Below, piece after piece: positions 8,577 through 16,800 of a stretch of 64,000 bases of DNA. Under the pieces are notes generated by a model, which did no database searches, was not told the origin of the DNA, and saw nothing but the letters and a program-made list of their open reading frames with translations. This DNA comes from an uncultured Pelagibacteraceae bacterium (GTDB lineage: Bacteria > Pseudomonadota > Alphaproteobacteria > Pelagibacterales > Pelagibacteraceae): assembly GCA_902611265.1 (NCBI GenBank), contig CACLYY010000001.1:124001-188000 (forward strand), written 5' to 3'. The position numbers and the translations under genes were made by a program. How positions within the stretch are numbered: the stretch's first letter is position 1; each line of letters starts with the position of its first letter.

Positions 8577-9503
8577 ATGTCTGATCAATATAACAAAACA
8601 TCTGCAAGTCCAAAAGTTAGGAAGTTTGCTAGGGAATTAGGTGTTGAGATAAGTAATGTTAAAGGTTCTGAAAGATTAGGTAGGGTTACAGAAAAAGATT
8701 TAAAAGAATTTGTTTCGTCTAATATTAATCAAAACATTGATACAAAAGATAGTAAAAATGAAAAAGTTGTCAAAAGTGAATTTCAACACTCAGATTTTGG
8801 AGAAGTTGAGGTTAAAGATATTCCTAGAGTTAAAAAAATTGCTGCTCCTCATCTAGTTAACTCTTGGACTAACATTCCACATGTAACAAATCATGATGAA
8901 GCTGACATCACCGAAATGGAAGAGTTTAGAAGTTCACTTAAAGATAATTTCTCTGGGAAAAAAATAAAAATTACTCCACTTGCATTTATTATAAAAGCAT
9001 TAGTAATATCACTTAAAAAATTTCCATCTTTTAATTCATCAATTGATGATATTGAAAATGGTAAAATTACATTTAAAAAGTATTTTCACATCGGCATCGC
9101 AGTTGATACCCAACATGGACTTATGGTACCTAAGATTAGAGATGCTAATCAAAAAGATATAAATGACTTAAGTAAGGATTTGAAAAAAGTAAGTGATGAT
9201 TGCAGAAATCTAAAAATTGATAAAAAAGAATTCTTCGGGGGATCGATGACTATTACTAGTTTAGGTGGAATTGGGGGATCGTTCTTTACGCCAATAATTA
9301 ATTTTCCTGAAGTTGCTATCCTTGGAATAGGCAGAAGCTATAAAAAACAGGTATTTAAAGACGGAAAATTTATCCCAAGAACTATGTTACCTTTATCATT
9401 ATCATATGACCATCGAATTATAGATGGAGCAGAGGCTGCTAAATTTAATAATGAGTTAAAAGATAATTTAGGAACAAATTTTGCTTACAATCTAAGTAAA
9501 TGA
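8577..9503 (+). CDS. aceF: Pyruvate dehydrogenase E2 (dihydrolipoamide acetyltransferase) without lipoyl domain
   Basis: Acetyltransferase core of the PDH complex, only 308 aa. It starts with a peripheral subunit-binding domain (residues about 8-48: SASPKVRKFARELGVEIS, GRVTEKDLKEF). A short linker leads to the catalytic domain, which holds ITPLAFIIKALV, GIAVDTQHGLMVPKIRDA and the active-site SYDHRIIDG with His279. Typical E2 proteins carry one to three N-terminal lipoyl domains; none is present, and the missing domain is found at the start of the E1 gene immediately upstream. The ATG follows the aceE TAA with zero spacing, so translation is surely coupled. E3 (lipoamide dehydrogenase) is not in this window. 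Branched-chain or 2-oxoglutarate E2 is unlikely beside an AceE-type E1. Confidence 0.93.
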   Translation: MSDQYNKTSASPKVRKFARELGVEISNVKGSERLGRVTEKDLKEFVSSNINQNIDTKDSKNEKVVKSEFQHSDFGEVEVKDIPRVKKIAAPHLVNSWTNIPHVTNHDEADITEMEEFRSSLKDNFSGKKIKITPLAFIIKALVISLKKFPSFNSSIDDIENGKITFKKYFHIGIAVDTQHGLMVPKIRDANQKDINDLSKDLKKVSDDCRNLKIDKKEFFGGSMTITSLGGIGGSFFTPIINFPEVAILGIGRSYKKQVFKDGKFIPRTMLPLSLSYDHRIIDGAEAAKFNNELKDNLGTNFAYNLSK

Positions 9504-10600
9504 TTACAAAAATTGAAATATTACCCGATGATCTTCATATCCATTTTAGCGGAGAAAACTCAGAAATTTTTCCAAATATTTGGTTGCGAGATCATGCAAA
9601 AGATGAGCAAAATTGGGATAAAAGGTCTAGTCAACGAAAGACTTTTACAGCATCTTTAGATCTAAATTTAAAAATAAAAAATGCTGAAATATTAGAAAAT
9701 GGCAAATACTTGAGCATTTCCTGGCCTGATCTAGAAAAACCAGTGCAATATTCATTTGAATTTCTAATTAATAACAAAGTAGATAAAAAAAGAGAAACAA
9801 AATCAAATTTAAAAATTTGGGGATCAAATGAAATTCACCAAGAAGTATTTGTAGATTATAATTCTATCTTATCAAATGATGGATTTAAAAACTTTTTAAA
9901 AAGTCTACATACTTATGGTTTTTTAGTAATTAGAAACTGCGAAAAAAATTTAAAATGTGTTGAAAAAATTGCTAATAAAATTGGATATGTAAGAAATTCT
10001 ATTTTCGGAGGACTGTGGAGTTTTGAGTCTGACGAAAATAAGGCTGATAGCGCTTATACTCAAGAAGAGTTAAGACCACATACAGACTCAACATATAGTA
10101 ATGATGCTCCAGGGTTACAATTATTATTATGTTGTGATTATAATGCTACGGGCGGTGACTCAATAATGGTTGATGGATTAAAGATTGCCGAAACAATCAA
10201 AAAAGAAGACTGGCAAATGTATGATTTGCTTACAAAAATTAATGTAAAAGGTAATTACATTGGTGATGGAGTTTTCCTTGAAGCTGAAAGACCAATATTT
10301 AAATTAAATAAAAATAATGAAATTATTCAAGTAAGTTTTAACAATTATGATCGAGCGCCTTTTAGATTTGAAAAGGATTTAACTTTAAAGTTTTATGAAG
10401 CAATTAAAAAGTTTGACTTACTTGCAAACAACAAAGATTACCAATGGAGACATGTACTGAAACCTGGAGAGCTTTTAATATTTAATAATTGGCGAATACT
10501 TCATGGAAGAGGATCATTTAGTGGAGTAAGAAAAATGTCTGGATGTTATATAAACAAAGAAGATTTTGATAGTTCTTGCAAGATGAACGGAATAAATTAA
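9500..10600 (+). CDS. Gamma-butyrobetaine-hydroxylase-like Fe(II)/2-oxoglutarate dioxygenase
   Basis: Two-domain oxygenase of 366 aa. The N-terminal DUF971-like domain (residues about 1-110, including FPNIWLRDHAKDEQNWD) is followed by a TauD/TfdA-type double-stranded beta helix. The iron ligands are visible as H194-x-D196 (RPHTDSTYSNDAPG) and the distal His335 (NNWRILHGRGSF). This architecture is shared by gamma-butyrobetaine dioxygenase (carnitine synthesis) and by TmpA, which hydroxylates 2-trimethylaminoethylphosphonate; both act on quaternary ammonium substrates. The ATG overlaps the E2 stop by 4 nt (ATGA), so it belongs to the PDH operon. The link to pyruvate metabolism is not obvious; oxygen- and 2-oxoglutarate-dependent catabolism of a methylated amine is my inference. 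Trimethyllysine dioxygenase is a less likely alternative. Confidence 0.85.
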   Translation: MITKIEILPDDLHIHFSGENSEIFPNIWLRDHAKDEQNWDKRSSQRKTFTASLDLNLKIKNAEILENGKYLSISWPDLEKPVQYSFEFLINNKVDKKRETKSNLKIWGSNEIHQEVFVDYNSILSNDGFKNFLKSLHTYGFLVIRNCEKNLKCVEKIANKIGYVRNSIFGGLWSFESDENKADSAYTQEELRPHTDSTYSNDAPGLQLLLCCDYNATGGDSIMVDGLKIAETIKKEDWQMYDLLTKINVKGNYIGDGVFLEAERPIFKLNKNNEIIQVSFNNYDRAPFRFEKDLTLKFYEAIKKFDLLANNKDYQWRHVLKPGELLIFNNWRILHGRGSFSGVRKMSGCYINKEDFDSSCKMNGIN

Positions 10601-10622
10601 TTTAATAGTTTAGTTTAATAAA

Positions 10623-11507
10623 ATGACAAAATCTCTTTCTATGGTCTGTGCAATAGTTACAACTTTTATTTGGGGTACAGCTTTTATTGCACAAGATACA
10701 GGGATGGACAATATTGGTCCTTTAACATTTAATTCAGCAAGATTTGTTGTAGGATTTTTGACTATTTTACCACTTGCGTTACTCTTTGAAAGGAAGAAAA
10801 TCAAGTTTGAGATACTCTCAAAATCAAAACTTTTTATAAAGTATTTAGTTTTTATGGGAGTTTCACTTTTCTTAGGAACTTTTTTACAACAAGCCGCCCT
10901 TCAATACACTAATATTGCAAATGCAGCATTTTTTACGGTATTTTATGTTCCTATAGTTCCAATTTTATTATTTTTTATTTATTCAAAAAAAGTTCATTGG
11001 AGTATTTGGCCTGCAATTGGGCTTTGTGTTTTAGGCGTATATCTTCTAAGTGATTTTTCTAATTCAGAAATAATGTTAGGTGATGGTTTAGTTATTTTAT
11101 GTTCCGTATTTTGGGCATTGCACATAATTTTTGCAGGTAAATTCATGGAAGAATTTGATATTCCAATGTTCTACGCAGCATTACAGGCTTTATTTGTGGC
11201 AACGCTCTCAATAATTTTTTCATATGCATTTGAGGAAATTAATATTTCAAAAATTTTAATGGAAAGTAGTTCAATACTTTATGCCGGTGCATTATCGGGT
11301 GGAATTGCCTTTACATTGCAAATGTTTGCTCAAAAAAATATAGAAGAGGCACCTGCTGCAATTATTTATTCGTTAGAGGGAGTGTTTGCAGCAATTGCTG
11401 GATGGGTAATTCTCAACCAGTTTTTAACTACGAATAATATGATTGGATGCTTTTTAATATTAGTTGCTGTAATTTCTTCTCAAATTTCTCCGAGCACCAA
11501 AACTTAA
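10623..11507 (+). CDS. EamA-family (DMT superfamily) transporter
   Basis: Inner-membrane carrier of 294 aa with about ten hydrophobic segments arranged as two EamA repeats. The first repeat opens with the family block ATTFIWGTAFIAQD and the second contains VILCSVFWALHIIFAG and GALSGGIAFTLQMFAQKN, with AAIIYSLEGVFAAIAGW in the typical position near the end. The start ATG lies 23 nt after the dioxygenase stop, so it probably shares that operon. Substrates of this superfamily are diverse metabolites, including amino acids, nucleosides and quaternary compounds, and cannot be read from sequence. Its stop overlaps the stop of the convergent uppP gene by 4 nt, both stops lying within a shared TTAA. 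Confidence 0.88.
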   Translation: MTKSLSMVCAIVTTFIWGTAFIAQDTGMDNIGPLTFNSARFVVGFLTILPLALLFERKKIKFEILSKSKLFIKYLVFMGVSLFLGTFLQQAALQYTNIANAAFFTVFYVPIVPILLFFIYSKKVHWSIWPAIGLCVLGVYLLSDFSNSEIMLGDGLVILCSVFWALHIIFAGKFMEEFDIPMFYAALQALFVATLSIIFSYAFEEINISKILMESSSILYAGALSGGIAFTLQMFAQKNIEEAPAAIIYSLEGVFAAIAGWVILNQFLTTNNMIGCFLILVAVISSQISPSTKT

Positions 11508-12271
11508 GAATATGCAATTACAAAAAGAATCAATGCAAGAAATGTTCTGTAATAAACGAAAATGTTTAAATTAAAATTTCTCACATAAATCAAAAAATAT
11601 TTTATTGTTAAATAAGAAATAACAAATGATAATAAGACTGCAAATATAAACAAAAAATTCATATCTATATTTGTATTAATTATATCTTCCATACTCAGTA
11701 CACTAGCTCCACCTAATGCAGGTATGGATAAGTAAAAAGATATTTTAGAGGAATCAACTCTATCAAAATTTAAAAATCTTGATGCAGTAATTATAATTCC
11801 AGATCTACTAACTCCAGGTATAATAGCCAACATTTGTAAAATACCTATTAGTAAAATATTTTTAAGATTTAAATTATTATTAATTTTATTTTTAATTTTA
11901 GATCTATCTGCAATAAACAACAATATTCCAAAAATTAATGTAGTCCAAGCTATCACTTTTAAATTTCTTAAATTTTCAATTAGTCCCGATGAATAAAAAA
12001 AATAGCCAACAATAATTAATGGAATTGATCCTAGTACCATTAAAAGGAATAATGATTTATTTTTGGTTATATTTAATAAATCTTTTCTAAAATAAAAAAT
12101 AATTGCTAAAAGTGAACCTAAATGGAGGCTTATATCTAATTGAAGTGAGCTAACATTAAAATTAGAAATCTTTGAAATTATAATGAGATGAGCAGAGGAA
12201 CTTACGGGGATAAACTCAGTAAATCCTTGGATGAATGCTAATATTGATGCTTCTATATATTTTGAAATCAT
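11504..12271 (-). CDS. uppP: Undecaprenyl-diphosphatase
   Basis: Polytopic membrane phosphatase of the UppP/BacA family, 255 aa, which removes a phosphate from undecaprenyl diphosphate so that the lipid carrier can be reused in peptidoglycan and glycan synthesis. The N-terminal block AFIQGFTEFIPVSSSAHL carries the catalytic Glu and Ser-rich motif, and the second signature PGVSRSG is present around residue 157. Seven to eight hydrophobic segments fill the rest. It is monocistronic as far as can be seen, faces gltD head to head, and converges with the EamA transporter gene with a 4-nt overlap. Confidence 0.95.
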   Translation of the reverse strand: MISKYIEASILAFIQGFTEFIPVSSSAHLIIISKISNFNVSSLQLDISLHLGSLLAIIFYFRKDLLNITKNKSLFLLMVLGSIPLIIVGYFFYSSGLIENLRNLKVIAWTTLIFGILLFIADRSKIKNKINNNLNLKNILLIGILQMLAIIPGVSRSGIIITASRFLNFDRVDSSKISFYLSIPALGGASVLSMEDIINTNIDMNFLFIFAVLLSFVISYLTIKYFLIYVRNFNLNIFVYYRTFLALILFVIAYS

Positions 12272-12325
12272 TTGAGAATTAAATAGATAGTTAAAAGATT
12301 ACTTAAATAAGGCAATTACTATTAC

Positions 12326-12340
12326 GCATAGCTACTATGC
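12326..12340. promoter_or_regulatory. Short perfect inverted repeat in the uppP-gltD divergent region
   Basis: GCATAG-CTA-CTATGC, a 6-bp dyad with a 3-nt centre, lies in the divergent gap between uppP and gltD. It is the only GC-containing dyad in that stretch. It could be an operator or a small hairpin in the gltD leader. It does not match the NtrC or sigma-54 consensus by eye, so nitrogen control is not shown. Confidence 0.3.
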
Positions 12341-12448
12341 AAATTTGAAAAAAATTATGAAATAAAGGGTTTTTTAAAAATATACGTCAGAATGTATTAC
12401 CTAGTTATACTTTCTACATATTTCAAATTCGTATATAAGCCGACTCCT

Positions 12449-13882
12449 ATGACAAACAAAATGCTTCAATTTGTGGATATAGGTCAACAAAATCCACCTA
12501 AAAGAGATAAATCCCAAAGGAAAGAGGATTTTGGCGAGATATATCAAGAATTTATACATGATAGGGCCAAAGAGCAGTCTAGCCGATGCTCTCAGTGTGG
12601 TGTCCCCTTTTGTCAAGTTCATTGTCCTTTAAGTAATAATATTCCAGATTGGTTAAAACTCACTGCAGAAGGAAGATATGAAGAGGCATATCACTTATCA
12701 CAAAGCACAAATAATATGCCAGAAGTTTGTGGAAGAATTTGTCCTCAGGACAGACTATGTGAGGGAAATTGTGTAATTGAACAGTCAGGGCATGGCACTG
12801 TTACCATAGGATCAATTGAAAAATATCTAACCGACAAAGCATGGGAAAATGGATGGGTTAAACCAATAAAAGTACAAATTGAAAATGAACAAAGTGTTGG
12901 AATTATAGGTGCAGGACCAGCAGGGTTAGCTTGTGGAGAAGAGCTAAGAAAAAAAGGATATCAAGTAACAATATACGATAGATATGATAGAGCTGGTGGA
13001 TTACTTATTTATGGAATTCCAAACTTTAAACTAGAGAAACATGTAGTTGAAAGAAGAATTAAACTTCTGAAAGATGGAGGTATAAATTTTATAAACAATT
13101 TTGAAGTTGGTAAGGACTCTACTTTAAAAGAACTACAATCAAAACATGATGCAATATTAATTTCCACAGGTGTTTACAAACCTAGAGAAGTAAATTTACC
13201 AGGAAATGATCTAGGTAATATTTTTCCTGCAATGGAATTCCTAACAGCATCAAATAAAAAAGGTTTAGGTGATAAAGTTGAAATGTTTGATAACGGTACA
13301 CTTAATGCTGAAGGAAAAGATGTTGTAGTTATTGGTGGAGGAGACACAGCAATGGATTGTGTAAGAACATCAGTTCGACAAAAAGCTAAATCTGTAAAGT
13401 GTTTATACAGAAGAGATAGAGAAAATATGCCCGGATCTGCAAGAGAAGTAGGAAATGCAGAGGAAGAAGGTGTTGAATTTATCTGGTTGAGTAATCCAAA
13501 AGAATTTAAAGGATCTAATAAAGTTAAGAGTATTATAGTAGATAAAATGAAATTAACTGACCCTGACGAGAGTGGAAGAAGAAAACCAATAGTAGAAGAA
13601 AATTCAGAATTTGAAATAAAAGCAGATTTGGTGATTAAATCTCTAGGATTTGATCCAGAGGACTTACCTATTCTTTTTCAAGAGCCAAGATTAAAAGTTT
13701 CACAATGGGGAACTATTAAGGCTGACTTTGATACCTTAGAAACAAGTATTCCTGGTGTATTCGCAGCAGGAGATATCGTTCGAGGAGCATCATTAGTAGT
13801 GTGGGCTATTAAAGATGGAAGAGATGCAGCAACTTCAATCGAAAGTTTTCTTCAATCAAAACAAAAAATGAAAGTTGCATAA
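12449..13882 (+). CDS. gltD: Glutamate synthase (NADPH) small subunit
   Basis: Electron-input subunit of GOGAT, about 477 aa, passing NADPH electrons through FAD and iron-sulfur clusters to GltB. The N-terminal domain holds the cluster cysteines (SRCSQCGVPFCQVHCPLSNN and CGRICPQDRLCEGNC). An FAD Rossmann motif follows (GIIGAGPAGLACGEEL), then an NADPH Rossmann motif (VVVIGGGDTAMDCVRT) and the C-terminal FAD contact PGVFAAGDIVRGASLVVWA. I start at the ATG at 12449 (MTNKMLQFVDIGQQ); the frame extends to an ATG at 12392 but those 19 hydrophobic residues are not family-like, and 12461 is also possible. Neither start has a clear Shine-Dalgarno site. The stop overlaps the gltB ATG by 1 nt. Confidence 0.93.
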   Translation: MTNKMLQFVDIGQQNPPKRDKSQRKEDFGEIYQEFIHDRAKEQSSRCSQCGVPFCQVHCPLSNNIPDWLKLTAEGRYEEAYHLSQSTNNMPEVCGRICPQDRLCEGNCVIEQSGHGTVTIGSIEKYLTDKAWENGWVKPIKVQIENEQSVGIIGAGPAGLACGEELRKKGYQVTIYDRYDRAGGLLIYGIPNFKLEKHVVERRIKLLKDGGINFINNFEVGKDSTLKELQSKHDAILISTGVYKPREVNLPGNDLGNIFPAMEFLTASNKKGLGDKVEMFDNGTLNAEGKDVVVIGGGDTAMDCVRTSVRQKAKSVKCLYRRDRENMPGSAREVGNAEEEGVEFIWLSNPKEFKGSNKVKSIIVDKMKLTDPDESGRRKPIVEENSEFEIKADLVIKSLGFDPEDLPILFQEPRLKVSQWGTIKADFDTLETSIPGVFAAGDIVRGASLVVWAIKDGRDAATSIESFLQSKQKMKVA

Positions 13883-16800
13883 TGGATATCCAAAAAAAAA
13901 ATCGTGAATTGTTAAAAAAAAATCACGTTTATGATGAGAATATGGAACATGATGCATGTGGAGTAGGTCTTGTAGCTTCAACTGAGGGGCTAAAATCAAG
14001 AAAAGTAGTTGAATATGGAATTGAAGCTTTGAAAGCTGTTTGGCACAGGGGTGCTATTGATGCTGATGGAAAAACAGGTGATGGAGCAGGAATACATATT
14101 GAGATACCTAAAGATTTTTTTGCAGAGAAAATAGAAATTACTGGACATAAACACGATAATTCAGATTTATGTGTAGGAATGATCTTTCTTCCAAGGAACG
14201 ATTTTGGTGGTCAAGAGCAATGCAGAACAATAGTAGAGAGCGAACTTACAAAAAAGAATTTTAATATATATGGATGGAGACAAGTGCCAGTTGATCCATC
14301 TGTGCTCGGTGAAAAAGCTGAATTAACAAGACCTGAAATTGCCCAAGTATTGTTTACTCATAATGATAAATCAATTGTTGGCAAAGATTTAGAGAGAATA
14401 CTATACGAGACAAGAAGAAAAATTGAAAAAGAAGCTTTAAAAAATCAATTAAATAATTTTTATATTTGCTCATTTAGTTCAAAATCAATTATTTACAAAG
14501 GAATGTTTCTTGCAGAAGCTTTGTCAGACTTTTATACAGATTTAAAAGATAAACGTTTTATTTCAAGATATGCAATTTTTCATCAGAGGTTTTCAACTAA
14601 TACAGCGCCAAGCTGGGATTTAGCTCAACCGTTTAGAGCAATCGCTCATAATGGTGAAATAAATACACTCAAAGGTAACGTTAATTGGATGAATATACAC
14701 CAAGAAGAAATGTTTAGTCCATTGTTCGATGATATGGAAAATTTGAAACCGGTTATTCCTGCTGGAAATTCTGACTCTGCATCATTGGACAATGTTTTTG
14801 AATTACTAAATATATCTGGTCATTCAGCACCTTTGGCAAAACTTATGTTAATTCCAGATGCGTGGTCAAAAAAAAGTAAAGTTTTGTCAAAAGATCATCA
14901 ACAATTGTTCAATTTTTTGAATAGTACTATGGAACCTTGGGATGGGCCAGCTGCAGTTGCTGCTACAGACAATGAGTGGGTAATTGTGGGAAGTGACAGA
15001 AATGGTCTAAGACCACTTAGATATACCGTTACTAGAGACAAACTTTTATTTGCTGGATCTGAAACAGGCATGATTGATTTAAATGAAAAGAAAATTGTTT
15101 CAAAAGGAAGACTTGGCCCTGGTGAAATATTGGGTGTTAGAATTGAAAAGGGAAAAGTCTATTCTAACAATGCAATTAAGAATTATTTAGCAAAAGAATT
15201 TAAAAAGTTTAACAACCAGATCATTGATCTTGATAAAAAATTTCCAATAGAAAATGAAAAAAACCAATATTCAGGCTCTGATTTAAAAAAAATACAACAC
15301 TGTTTTGGCTATAGCCTTGAGGATTTAGAACTAATCCTTCATCCTATGGCTGAAGATGCCAAAGAAGCAACTGGATCCATGGGTGATGATACACCTCTTG
15401 CTGTATTATCTGATAAATATAGGCCTCTTTACCATTTTTTTAGACAGAACTTTAGTCAAGTAACAAATCCTCCAATAGACTCTTTAAGAGAAAATAAGGT
15501 TATGAGTTTAAAAACAAGGTTTGGAAATCTGGGTAATATTCTTGATTTTTCAGATCTTACTGAGGAAAATATTTATGTTTTAGACAGTCCTATCCTCTCA
15601 AACAATCAGTTTGAAAAATTTGTAAAGTATTTTGGTGATAATTATAGAATTTTAAATTGTATATTCGACAAAGACGAAACACTAGAAAATTCAATTGATA
15701 AATTAAAAAGGGATGCAGAGAAAGCAGTCAGAGAAGGCGTAACACAACTGATTTTGTCAGATAAAAATATATCTGAAACAAAACTGCCAATGCCAATGCT
15801 TTTATGTATCGGAGCAATAAACACTCATTTAATAAAATTAGGCCTAAGAGGATATGTTTCTATCAACGTTCAAACAGGAGATGCTCTTGATACACACTCA
15901 TTTGCTACACTCATAGGTGTTGGAGCAACAACTGTAAATCCTTATCTTGCATTTGATAGTCTATTTCAAAGATATTCCAAAAAACTTTTTGGGAAATTTT
16001 CTTTTGATGAATGTGTGAGTAGGTATATTAAATCTGTTAACTTTGGCCTGTTAAAAATAATGTCAAAGATGGGTATTTCTGTTTTAAGTTCATATAGAGG
16101 AGGATGTAATTTTGAAACTGTAGGATTAAGTAGAACAATTGTTAAAGATTATTTTCCAGGTGTAATATCTAAAATTTCTGGAATTGGATTAAGTGGTATA
16201 GAAAAAAAGATTAGAGGTATACATAAAAACGCTTTTGACATTCATTCAAATATTTTACCCATAGGTGGAATTTATAGATATAGAAAAAATGGAGAAACTC
16301 ACCAATATCAAGGAAAATTAATCCATCTTTTGCAAGCTGCAGTTGGATCAAATTCTTATGATACTTATAAAAAATACACTAAAGGAATCTACGGCTTAAA
16401 ACCAATTAATTTAAGGGATTTAATTGACTTTAAAAATCAAGATGCAATAGCAATTGACGAAGTTGAGCCAATAAGTGAAATCATGAAAAGATTCGGAAGT
16501 GGAAGTATGTCTCATGGTGCTTTATCAAAAGAAGCTCATGAAACTCTTGCTGTGGGTATGAATAGGATAAAGGGTGCTTCTTGTAGTGGTGAGGGCGGAG
16601 AAGATGAAAAGAGATTTAAAGTTTTAGAAAATGGAGATAGCGCTAATTCAAGAGTAAAACAAATAGCATCTGCAAGATTTGGAGTAACTATAAATTATTT
16701 AAATAATTGTAATGAAATTGAAATTAAAATTGCACAAGGTGCAAAACCTGGTGAAGGGGGTCAATTACCTGGGTTTAAGGTTACAGAAGAAATAGCTAAA

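Noticed and set aside
12392-12448. N-terminal extension of GltD
   Set aside because: The additional 19 residues are hydrophobic and unlike the family start, and the ATG at 12449 begins a family-like sequence.
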